DNA of 11,030 nucleotides from Burkholderiales bacterium. GTDB taxonomy: Bacteria > Pseudomonadota > Gammaproteobacteria > Burkholderiales > Burkholderiaceae. The DNA lies in assembly GCA_947372535.1 (NCBI GenBank), contig CANBUA010000150.1, forward strand, positions 1 through 11,030, in the 5' to 3' direction. Positions 1 through 5,344 of the stretch are shown here, piece by piece. The notes below the pieces were generated by a model. The model had not been told where the DNA came from and searched no databases. It saw only the letters and a program-made list of their open reading frames with translations. Numbering within the stretch: position 1 is the first letter of the stretch; each line of letters opens with the position of its first letter. The translations under genes and the position numbers were made by a program.

Positions 1-119
1 CTGGCCACGGCGCACAACCTGACGCTGGCCGCCGCAGGACGGGCAGCCCACAAGGCGAGGGCGCATGGCACTTTGGCGCAGCTGATCGGTGAGCAGGCTG
101 CCGGAGGACAGACAGCCAG
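1..119 (-). repeat. Cassette-tail repeat, copy 1 (cut by window edge)
   Basis: These bases match 569-687 without gaps, with about 12 differences in 119 positions (about 90% identity). On the cassette strand this copy lies downstream of the ORF at 136-339, where the next attC would be expected just outside the window. The first base of the window already lies inside the repeat, so it probably extends further left. I see no coding logic in it; short open frames in both copies are not conserved as one frame. Confidence 0.85.
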
Positions 120-317
120 ATTGAGCGGAGAACATTCACCACTTGGCGACACCAAGCGGTTGTGAGCGCTGGGCCTGAAGCGAAGCCAGGCCGTTGAAGA
201 AATAGGACACGACCGACGACTGAAAAACTGTTCTCGAAAGCGCTGCGGAGAATGAAGCTTGGCGGTGTAAACCATTGCCAAAATAGAGCTTCCAGAATTT
301 CAGTAAATGCGGCCTAA
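1..317 (-). mobile_element. Partial integron gene cassette (3' part outside window)
   Basis: On the minus strand this segment begins at the cleavage point inside the core site GTTAGGC of the attC at 312-381 and runs off the left edge. It contains one weak open frame (136-339) and the first copy of the 119-bp tail repeat. Its own attC is not visible. Many cassettes in chromosomal arrays carry no recognisable gene, and this may be one of them. Confidence 0.5.
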
Positions 318-339
318 CGCCGGCGTTAAGGGGAGACAA
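136..339 (-). CDS. Doubtful cassette ORF, 67 residues
   Basis: This frame is in the orientation expected for a cassette gene and is open for 67 codons, but its only upstream start is a TTG inside the attC site at 312-381, so the first residues are merely translated attC. No Shine-Dalgarno sequence stands before it, no internal ATG exists, and the product has no domain or membrane segment that I recognise. Reading through an attC is a common source of spurious annotated peptides in integron-bearing genomes. It is listed because it is the only candidate in this cassette; it is more likely non-coding than coding. Confidence 0.18.
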   Translation of the reverse strand: MSPLNAGVRPHLLKFWKLYFGNGLHRQASFSAALSRTVFQSSVVSYFFNGLASLQAQRSQPLGVAKW

Positions 340-381
340 ACCGCGCAGCGGGTTGGCGTCCCCTTGAACAACATGTTAGGC
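312..381 (-). other. attC recombination site (70 bp)
   Basis: The ends are GCCTAAC (312-318) and GTTAGGC (375-381), perfect complements that match the outer R'' and R' boxes of attC. An inner stem pairs 325-334 with 359-369 and leaves one unpaired base, G366. In attC sites the extra base belongs to the L'' arm, on the 5' side of the cassette strand; here that makes the site read on the minus strand, so cassette genes should also be minus-strand. The loop region 335-358 is GC-rich. IntI would act on the folded single strand. Length and layout are typical of short proteobacterial attC sites. Confidence 0.92.
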
Positions 382-719
382 AAAGGCCTATTTGGACGCC
401 AGAAAAAGCCGAGAAACTCAGCTGCTTGTTGAACTGGATGTTCAAGACCAATGGCCTGCCTGAATGTTGGTTGTGCGCTTGAAAGCGATGGCTCAACTGT
501 AGCCGGGCTTGGCCAAAACGCCAAGCAGTGGCGGCGCCAGCCGCGACTGCGGGATGCTTGCGCTGTGGCTTGCCACGGCGCAAAAACTGACGCTGGCCGC
601 CGAAGGACGGGCAGCCCACCAGGCGGAGGCGCATCGCACTTTGGCGCTGCTGGCCGGTGAGCAGGCTGCCGAAGGACAGACAGCCAACCCAACCATCGCA
701 AGCGGGAATGGCCTTGATG
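382..719. other. Non-coding cassette tail with repeat
   Basis: This is the stretch between the stop codon of the 80-residue gene and the attC. It holds the 119-bp repeat (569-687). Within the repeat is a shorter one: 596-618 and 665-687 match at 19 of 23 positions, 69 bp apart. Several frames of 60 to 135 codons are open on both strands, but they overlap one another, lack ribosome binding sites and have the low-complexity Ser/Ala/Arg/Pro look of GC-rich chance ORFs. I see no gene here. Confidence 0.6.
569..687 (-). repeat. Cassette-tail repeat, copy 2
   Basis: About 90% identical to 1-119, at an offset of exactly 568 bp with no gaps. It sits between the end of the 80-residue cassette gene and the attC at 312-381. 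Similarity stops at about 687, because 120 onward and 688 onward differ. The left limit cannot be set since copy 1 is cut by the window edge. Confidence 0.85.
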
Positions 720-962
720 CTATTTGAGCGCAAGAACGGCCGCCCAAAGACTCAGTAATGCAATGATTGTGCTCCAGACCCACTGCCAGTGTTTCAGGTA
801 GAAAACAATGGATTCTCGAATGAATCTGGCCAACGGGGGCTGAATGTAGAATCCTACACCAATGAAGACAATCCCACTTCCTGGCTCATTTTTGGGCGGT
901 GGAACGTAAACTCCCTGATACCACCGCAAAATTCGCAACTTTGTCTTCGCCATGATCTTCAA
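720..962 (-). CDS. Cassette-encoded small membrane protein, 80 residues
   Basis: An 80-codon frame in cassette orientation. The start chosen is TTG at 962: an AAAGGAG sequence precedes it with seven bases between, ideal spacing, whereas the first in-frame ATG (953) is too far from that site. The product begins with basic residues (MKIMAKTKLRILRW), has a hydrophobic stretch with aromatic residues at about 29-40 and a clear transmembrane segment at about 62-79 ending near the C-terminus (AALLS/LWAAVLAL-type composition). It is probably an inner-membrane protein with one or two spans. I do not recognise a family and assign no function. Cassette genes usually lack their own promoter, so expression likely depends on its place in the array. 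Confidence 0.7.
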   Translation of the reverse strand: MKIMAKTKLRILRWYQGVYVPPPKNEPGSGIVFIGVGFYIQPPLARFIRESIVFYLKHWQWVWSTIIALLSLWAAVLALK

Positions 963-1006
963 ATTAATGCTCCTTTGTGGTGAATTTATTGTTTCCGAAG
1001 CGAAAA

Positions 1007-1074
1007 GCCTAACGCAATGTAGGCTTCAAGTATGAAGCTTTTTGCCGGTAGGACCGGCGTTAACGCCGCCTAAC
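1007..1074 (-). other. Second attC-like site, palindrome-rich
   Basis: Two minus-strand GTTAGGC core sequences lie at 1007-1013 and 1068-1074, in the same direction and 61 bp apart. Between them are three successive inverted repeats: 1023-1038 (GCTTCA/TGAAGC, 4-base loop), 1044-1058 (GCCGGT/ACCGGC, 3-base loop) and 1055-1068, a perfect 14-bp palindrome around GTTAAC. The core at 1007-1013 correctly bounds the cassette to its left, and TAACGC at 1061-1066 read on the minus strand can pair with GCGTTA beside it. The R'' box is degenerate, so this may be a variant attC, or two sites collapsed together with 1068-1074 being the end of the AHSA1 gene's own degenerate attC. Confidence 0.5.
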
Positions 1075-1303
1075 TCGGATGACCGACAAGCGCGCAAGTG
1101 CTTGATACACAAACAGAAGTTGGCATTTGGCTGCATGTCCCTCCCAGGTTATGCGACTGTTGTTACACCTGAGGCTACCTGAGGCAGCTTGGACCGTCAA
1201 CGCCGTCTGTTCAGAGGCGGCTTACCGTCAGTGGCAAGCTGCGGCAGAGCAAAACGGCAGGTCCCAAGCCACTCGGCCGGTAGGCCTTGGCTGGGCCAAC
1301 CTT
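1075..1303. other. Non-coding 3' region of the AHSA1 gene
   Basis: On the minus strand this lies between the AHSA1-domain stop codon and the core site at 1068-1074, where its attC should be. A weak hairpin (CAAGC at 1089-1093 with GCTTG at 1102-1106) and a poor R''-like box near 1111-1117 could be a decayed attC, but the outer boxes pair badly. No gene seen. Confidence 0.4.
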
Positions 1304-1741
1304 TCAGCCAGTGGACGCATGTCCCAGCCCCAGAGCGTCGCTCAGTCGGTCCAGGTTTTGCTCATTTGCAGGCTCGACAATGTGCCGAACCGCTTGAGCA
1401 ATTGCTGCGTCAGCAAACGTTTGATCCCAACGAAGCAGGGTGCCTCCGGAGATGGCTTCCAACGTGATGGCAAGCTCAAAGTGAGGCTGATTGACGTGTT
1501 GGATGACGACCTTGCGATCAACTTCAATCACTGAAAAAATCGCCTCGTTGGGATAAGCAGTTCCATCAGGGCCGATCATGGTGAACACCCACTTGCCGCC
1601 AGTTTGAAAGTCGAAGACGTCGAAACGGTTCGTGAAACCAGCTGGGCCCCACCACTTTGCGAGGCACGCAGAGTCCTTCATCGCGCCGAATACGGTTGCA
1701 GGTGACACGGCCAGATGCCGATGTGTGCTGAAAGTGGTCAT
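1304..1741 (-). CDS. AHSA1/SRPBCC domain protein (145 residues)
   Basis: The product has the layout of the AHSA1-like (activator of Hsp90 ATPase homologue 1) branch of the START/SRPBCC fold. It shows an N-terminal strand ending in a helix with the typical AVSPATVFGAM pattern, then AKWWGPAGFTNRFDVFD at about 28-44, a GGKWVFTMIGPDG turn at 48-60, YPNEAIFSVIE at 63-73 and a C-terminal amphipathic helix (about 110-138). At 145 residues it is full length. These proteins form a hydrophobic pocket for small molecules; the ligand here is unknown. Genes of this family often sit beside ArsR-type regulators, but none is visible here. It starts with ATG at 1741, without a clear Shine-Dalgarno sequence. 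Orientation and the core site downstream suggest that it is cassette-borne, although its upstream boundary was not found. Confidence 0.9.
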   Translation of the reverse strand: MTTFSTHRHLAVSPATVFGAMKDSACLAKWWGPAGFTNRFDVFDFQTGGKWVFTMIGPDGTAYPNEAIFSVIEVDRKVVIQHVNQPHFELAITLEAISGGTLLRWDQTFADAAIAQAVRHIVEPANEQNLDRLSDALGLGHASTG

Positions 1742-1760
1742 ATGTGGAACTTGTCAATCT

Positions 1761-1775
1761 GTGTCCTACGGACAC
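1761..1775. promoter_or_regulatory. Perfect 15-bp dyad upstream of the AHSA1 gene
   Basis: GTGTCC and GGACAC are exact inverted repeats around a 3-base centre, about 20 bases before the AHSA1-gene ATG on its strand. The position fits an operator or a small hairpin in the leader. The role is inferred from position only; a chance occurrence is possible. Confidence 0.3.
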
Positions 1776-1937
1776 GTCGAAGGTCGCGGCAAACGCTTCG
1801 ATCTTGCCATCTGCGGAACAAGTCCGCTGCGCGATGTCAAGGTCGCCCCAAATGACGCTGCCCTCGGCTTTGTACCAGTTTGCCGAGGTGAAAGCCTGGA
1901 CGACCAGGATTCTCGAAAAGCCAGCCGCTTCCTGGTC
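1776..1937 (-). pseudogene. Possible gene remnant without a start codon
   Basis: On the minus strand the frame after the TGA at 1938-1940 stays open for more than 120 codons and runs out of frame into the AHSA1 gene. Its first 54 residues look protein-like, with aromatic residues, a segment FTSANWYKAEGSVIWGD and another DGKIEAFAATFD, and codon third positions rich in G/C. There is no ATG, GTG or TTG in frame before 1775, so if it was ever coding it has lost its 5' end or suffered a frameshift. I do not recognise a family. Chance openness is an equal explanation. Confidence 0.22.
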
Positions 1938-2060
1938 TCACGTCGAAAATGCCTGCCCCGACATCCATTGCACCTACCGTCGACGGGATGGGCATGAAGG
2001 ATGGCATGCGCGAAGTGCCGGCCAAGACCCGCATGTCTGCTCCTGGCTGACAATGGCCTC

Positions 2061-2609
2061 ATGTCCAGAGTTCAGCGATCACGTCTTGCCTGCCTGTTTG
2101 CTTTCTCGATTTCGCAATCGTTGAGCAACGGCGCGTTGTTGGCTCAGCCTGTTCAGCCGGTGCCCGTTGCCGTGGGTGCGGCATTGCCTGACATCACGTT
2201 GAACGGACTCAACGGTCCTGGCCGCAGCCTCAAGAGCTTCGCGGGGCGTCGCTTGATCATCAATGTATGGGCCAGTTGGTGCGGTCCGTGTCGTGCCGAG
2301 GCGGCATCGCTCGAACGGTTTGCATGGACCGAGCGCGGTTTGAAATACACCATCATTGGCATTTCCACCGATGACGATCGGCAGGCTGCCGAGCATTGGC
2401 TGAAGCAGTCCAACGCCACGCTGAGCCACTTCATTGATCATGAGCTCACGTGGGAGCGACTCCTGGGCGCTTCGACGATTCCCCTGACCGTGTTGGTTGA
2501 CGAACGGGGGCGTGTGGTTTCACATGTTCGCGGCGCGAGGGCGTGGGACACCCCCGAATCCACCACGTTGATTGAGCGTGCATTTGTCAATTCGGCCACC
2601 CGCCGATGA
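2061..2609 (+). CDS. TlpA/ResA-like secreted thioredoxin, 182 residues
   Basis: A thioredoxin-fold protein of the periplasmic TlpA/ResA type, which reduces or exchanges disulfides, often in cytochrome c maturation or redox repair; the partner here is unknown. From the ATG at 2061 it has a signal-peptide-like N-terminus (basic SRVQRSR, hydrophobic 9-28, possible cleavage after ALLA). The active site WCGPC is at 73-77, and the cis-proline loop TIPLT is at 139-143. A frame upstream allows a start at 2001, but that would put 20 extra residues before the basic region, so 2061 is preferred; neither start has a strong ribosome binding site. It lies on the plus strand, 132 bp before the metallopeptidase-like gene, without obvious functional connection to the integron. 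Confidence 0.88.
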   Translation: MSRVQRSRLACLFAFSISQSLSNGALLAQPVQPVPVAVGAALPDITLNGLNGPGRSLKSFAGRRLIINVWASWCGPCRAEAASLERFAWTERGLKYTIIGISTDDDRQAAEHWLKQSNATLSHFIDHELTWERLLGASTIPLTVLVDERGRVVSHVRGARAWDTPESTTLIERAFVNSATRR

Positions 2610-2741
2610 CATGATTTGACGGGGCTCAATCGATTCGATTTTTGGGGGCCATGAGCTTGAAGCTAGGGATGGCCGTCTGTCCCAGGCCGAATCTAGACTG
2701 GCTTTCAACACAACCCACATCGAGCAGGACGGCACCACATC
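2610..2741 (+). promoter_or_regulatory. Intergenic leader of the metallopeptidase-like gene
   Basis: A TTGACG (2616-2621) could be a -35 box, but no matching -10 follows at the usual distance. A nested inverted repeat is present: GGCCAT (2647-2652) and its complement shortly after enclose AGCTT-G-AAGCT. No T run follows, so it is not a standard terminator. No attC or attI box was found. Confidence 0.25.
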
Positions 2742-4178
2742 ATGGCGACTTCCAGGAAGACACCAGGCACCAGGAGTGCGACCCCTTTGGCCGCCGCCAA
2801 AAAGAAGTCAGGCACAGCGCTCAGCCTGGCGGGCCTGAATGCCGTGATCGAAGATGCCCGATTCGCGGGCGCATCCAAAGACAGCGGGCCGGTCGAGCCT
2901 TCCAATTACAAGGAACTGCTCAAACGGCTCAAGGCGGTCCAGGGCAAGTTCCCGCCGGTCTATGAGCAGAACTTCGTCACCCCCTATGTCCAAACCGTCG
3001 AGAAGTTGGGGGCCGCCAAGTTTGCAAAGCTGTTGTCCAGGGATCCGAACCGGGAGCAGGAGGCGGGTTTGATGTTTGATCTGGCGCACGCCATCCTGCA
3101 ACATGGCGAAGGCTATGAAAAGGCAGCCACCCGCGCTTTCCAGGAGTTCATCGCAGACATGTATGACGGCTTCTTGAGCGCGGAAGACCGCAAGGGCGTG
3201 AAGGAGCCGGATCTGGGTGTGATTCCGCCGCTGGCCAAATGGGGCAACCCGGATTTCGGGCCCTATACCTGGCCCGTGGATGCCGCCATGTCATTTGGCG
3301 TTGAAACCGGCGTGGTGAATTTGCCGCCGGCCAATCGCAGCCGTGGCCTGGTGGCCTGGGCGGCGCTGGGCCATGAAACCGCCGGGCACGACATCCTGCA
3401 CGCCGACACGGGTTTGCAGGATGAGCTGGCGCAAGCGCTGCGCACCAACCTCACCCCCTTGGGTTTCGGTCTGGCCGACTACTGGGCGCAGCGGATTGAT
3501 GAGACGTCGTCGGACGTGCTGGGGCTTCTCAACCTCGGTCCGGCAGCGGGCATTGGCCTGATCGCCTATTTCCGCGGGCTGGGCGCTGCCGCAGGCGCGC
3601 CGGCCAAACTGCGCAGCGAAGGGCCGGACGATGATCCACATCCGGCCGACATCGTTCGTGGTTACCTGGCTGCCGAAGTGGTGGCCTTGCTGAAGTTCGT
3701 CGGCAGCGCCGCATGGGCACAGGCGATTGCCGCGGAAACAGACAAGGACCGCGACACCATCGTTCTGGCGGGCCACACGCTCACGCCAGCGCTGGCGCGC
3801 AAATCCGCGAAGGTGGTGGCGCAAACGCTGGTGCAATACAAGGCCGCGGCGCTGGAGAACCACGCGCTGGGCGAAGTCCAGAACTGGGCCGATTCCGACG
3901 AGGCCATCGTGCAGGCGTTGCGCGTGGCCTTGCGCGATGGCAAACCATTGCCCGCCACGCCCGGTGGCGCCAAACTCTATGCCGCGCACCTGGTCTCGGC
4001 TGCCGTGACCGAAGCCCTGGCCACAGGCAAGGACATCGCCGGCTTGCAGGCCAGGCTCATCAAGGAGTTGAACATCCTGCATGACCGCAATCCATCCTGG
4101 GGTCCGCTGTTCGTGGTGCACCCAGGCGACATGCGCCGCGATTTCTTCGTGCCCGCACCATGGCGCCGCCGCGTGTGA
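2742..4178 (+). CDS. Putative zinc metallopeptidase-like protein with HExxGH site, 478 residues
   Basis: I do not recognise the family by name. A helix carries HETAGH (211-216), and 37 residues further on is RIDETSSD (251-258), with Glu254. The pair HExxGH plus (E/D)ExxxD is the zinc-site pattern of dipeptidyl-peptidase III (family M49: HELLGH and EECRAD), where two His and the later Glu bind zinc and the Glu of HExxGH is the catalytic base. That parallel suggests a gluzincin-type hydrolase, perhaps aminodipeptidase-like. At 478 residues it is shorter than classical M49 enzymes (about 700). The basic, Ala/Lys-rich N-terminus (1-25) is not a signal peptide, so it should be cytosolic. A strong hairpin (4179-4209) follows the stop, and intI starts 107 bp downstream. 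A non-peptidase metal protein remains possible. Confidence 0.75.
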   Translation: MATSRKTPGTRSATPLAAAKKKSGTALSLAGLNAVIEDARFAGASKDSGPVEPSNYKELLKRLKAVQGKFPPVYEQNFVTPYVQTVEKLGAAKFAKLLSRDPNREQEAGLMFDLAHAILQHGEGYEKAATRAFQEFIADMYDGFLSAEDRKGVKEPDLGVIPPLAKWGNPDFGPYTWPVDAAMSFGVETGVVNLPPANRSRGLVAWAALGHETAGHDILHADTGLQDELAQALRTNLTPLGFGLADYWAQRIDETSSDVLGLLNLGPAAGIGLIAYFRGLGAAAGAPAKLRSEGPDDDPHPADIVRGYLAAEVVALLKFVGSAAWAQAIAAETDKDRDTIVLAGHTLTPALARKSAKVVAQTLVQYKAAALENHALGEVQNWADSDEAIVQALRVALRDGKPLPATPGGAKLYAAHLVSAAVTEALATGKDIAGLQARLIKELNILHDRNPSWGPLFVVHPGDMRRDFFVPAPWRRRV

Positions 4179-4209
4179 GCTGGTGATAGGGCGGGGGCTA
4201 TCACCGAGC
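4179..4209 (+). terminator. Strong hairpin after the metallopeptidase-like gene
   Basis: GGTGATAG (4182-4189) pairs exactly with CTATCACC (4198-4205) around an 8-base G-rich loop. The stem is extended by GCT (4179-4181) with AGC (4207-4209), leaving G4206 bulged. It begins at the base after the TGA. There is no run of T after it, so it may be an inefficient terminator, an mRNA-stabilising 3' end, or part of an attI-like structure beside intI. Confidence 0.45.
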
Positions 4210-4285
4210 ACTGCGGAAGCCAACCCTCCCACGGGGGTGTTGCAGGCCTGGCCGTCTTGCCACACTTCGGGCTTGAACCACAGCG

Positions 4286-5305
4286 ATGGATGCCCAGATG
4301 CTCGCCAGCTTGCCCGACGCCGGAGCCTTGCCCCCGCTCGCGTCCTCGCGCTTGCTGGATCAGGTGCGTGAGCGCACGCGCTACCTGCACTACAGCATCC
4401 GCACTGAAGATGCCTATGTTTATTGGGTGCGCGCTTTTGTGCACTTCCATGGGCTCTTGCATCCCAAGGGCATGGGTGCCGTCGAGGTGGAAGCCTTTCT
4501 CAGCCACCTGGCCAATGAGCGGCAAGTGTCGGCGTCCACCCACAAGCAGGCCCTGTCCGCCTTGATCTTTCTGTTTGATCGGGTGTTGGGCATGCCCATG
4601 CCCTGGCTGAAGGACATCGGGCGGCCCAAATCCGCCCGGAAGCTGCCCGTGGTGCTCACCCCTTCCGAAGTGCAGGCCGTGCTGGGCGCGCTGGATCCTC
4701 GCCACCAATTGCTGGGCCGCATGCTCTATGGCACCGGCATGCGACTGATGGAAGGGCTGCGCTTGCGGGTCAAGGACGTGGACTTCGAGCACCAGACCAT
4801 CATCGTGCGTGATGGCAAGGGCAGCAAGGACCGTGCGGTCATGCTGCCCGAGCGACTGGCCCAGCCTTTGCGCCAGCATCTGGAACGGATGCGCGCGGTG
4901 TACGAGGCGGATCGGGCCGCTGACCAGGCTGGCGTGTGGATGCCGCATGCGCTGGCAGCCAAATACCCGCGCCATGGGCAGACCTGGGCCTGGCAATGGG
5001 TGTTTGCGGCGGATGGGCTCAGCGTGTGCCCGCGCACAGGGGTGGAGCGGCGCCACCATGTGCAGGACGTGACCTTCCAGCGTGCTTTCCGCAGGGCGGT
5101 TCAGCTGTCTCGGCTCGACAAGCAGGCCACGCCACACACCTTGCGGCACTCGTTTGCCACCCACTTGCTGCAGGCGCGCTATGACATCCGCACGGTGCAG
5201 GAGTTGCTGGGCCATGCCGATGTGAGCACCACCATGATATACACCCACGTGTTGAAGGTGGGCGGCGGGGCGGTGCAGAGCCCTCTGGATGCGCTTGCGG
5301 TCTGA
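4286..5305 (+). CDS. intI: Integron integrase IntI, 339 residues
   Basis: A tyrosine recombinase that inserts and excises gene cassettes by recombining folded attC strands with attC or attI. The N-terminal SAM-like core-binding domain spans about 22-105. The catalytic domain shows Arg153 ([15 protein letters not shown]), Lys178 or Lys181 (GKGSKDR), His284 and Arg287 (HTLRHSF), His310 (ELLGH) and the nucleophile Tyr319 (MIYTH). The segment 215-262 ([30 protein letters not shown]) is the extra domain that separates IntI from XerC/XerD and holds the extrahelical attC bases. The C-terminus [13 protein letters not shown] is typical. All catalytic residues are present, so it could be active. ATG at 4286 is used; ATG at 4298 is an alternative. 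I see no CTGT-N8-ACAG LexA box upstream, unlike many SOS-controlled intI genes. Confidence 0.97.
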   Translation: MDAQMLASLPDAGALPPLASSRLLDQVRERTRYLHYSIRTEDAYVYWVRAFVHFHGLLHPKGMGAVEVEAFLSHLANERQVSASTHKQALSALIFLFDRVLGMPMPWLKDIGRPKSARKLPVVLTPSEVQAVLGALDPRHQLLGRMLYGTGMRLMEGLRLRVKDVDFEHQTIIVRDGKGSKDRAVMLPERLAQPLRQHLERMRAVYEADRAADQAGVWMPHALAAKYPRHGQTWAWQWVFAADGLSVCPRTGVERRHHVQDVTFQRAFRRAVQLSRLDKQATPHTLRHSFATHLLQARYDIRTVQELLGHADVSTTMIYTHVLKVGGGAVQSPLDALAV

Positions 5306-5324
5306 AGCCCGAACGAGCTTGCAG

Positions 5325-5338
5325 GGCGCCGATGCGCC
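5325..5338. terminator. Short hairpin between convergent intI and GNAT genes
   Basis: GGCGC (5325-5329) and GCGCC (5334-5338) form a 5-bp stem with loop CGAT in the 39-bp gap between two stop codons. It could act for both directions, but lacks T runs on either side and is short, so it is a weak candidate. Confidence 0.3.
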
Positions 5339-5344
5339 GGTGCC

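Larger units (their letters stand above)
318..1012 (-). mobile_element. Complete integron gene cassette, about 695 bp
   Basis: The boundaries are the cleavage points in two minus-strand GTTAGGC core sites (1007-1013 and 312-318). On the minus strand the order is: short leader with a strong ribosome binding site, an 80-codon membrane-protein gene (962-720), a non-coding tail containing the second copy of the 119-bp repeat (687-569), more apparently empty sequence, then attC. The tail between the stop codon and attC, about 340 bp, is unusually long for a cassette, where the gene normally fills most of the circle. Confidence 0.65.
1742..2060. other. Stretch between AHSA1 and TlpA-like genes, no clear gene
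   Basis: The neighbouring genes diverge from this 319-bp stretch, so it should contain both promoters; no good -35/-10 pair was found. It has a perfect dyad at 1761-1775, a possible minus-strand gene remnant (1776-1937) and a small plus-strand frame at 1949-2050 that ends ten bases before the ATG at 2061. No box resembling an attC end was found, so the start of the AHSA1 cassette, if it is one, is unmarked. Confidence 0.5.
1..5305. mobile_element. Chromosomal integron region: minus-strand cassettes plus plus-strand intI
   Basis: The region holds an intact integron integrase (4286-5305, plus strand), a well-formed attC recombination site (312-381), a second attC-like site (1007-1074) and small minus-strand genes between or beside them. 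In a standard integron the integrase gene points away from the cassettes, and cassette genes and attC sites share the opposite strand; that polarity is met here. The left limit lies outside the window. The stretch 1742-4285 between the cassettes and intI is not cassette-like: two plus-strand genes of higher GC occupy it and no attC could be found there. The element may therefore be an integron split by an insertion or rearrangement, or an array displaced from its integrase. The overall extent is an inference. Confidence 0.6.

Noticed and set aside
326..783. Overlapping minus-strand frames of 96 to 135 codons in the cassette tail
   Set aside because: They overlap one another in several frames, include translated attC and the repeat, and have no ribosome binding sites. 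Peptides of this kind are typical false calls around attC sites.
1127..1534. Plus-strand frame of 135 codons antisense to the AHSA1 gene
   Set aside because: It runs against a gene with a clear SRPBCC pattern, and its product has no recognisable features.
1949..2050. 33-residue Met-containing frame as a regulatory leader peptide for the tlpA-like gene
   Set aside because: The start has no ribosome binding site and there is no attenuator-like structure; its closeness to the next ATG may be chance.
4218..4224. AGCCAAC as attI core in front of intI
   Set aside because: It deviates from the RYYYAAC/GTTRRRY consensus and has no companion integrase-binding boxes. It is kept only as a weak possibility.
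3291..5248. Long minus-strand open frames of more than 300 and 400 codons opposite the metallopeptidase-like gene and intI
   Set aside because: Their products are rich in His, Gln, Gly and Arg with no domain, and they mirror well-supported plus-strand genes in GC-rich DNA. They are shadows.
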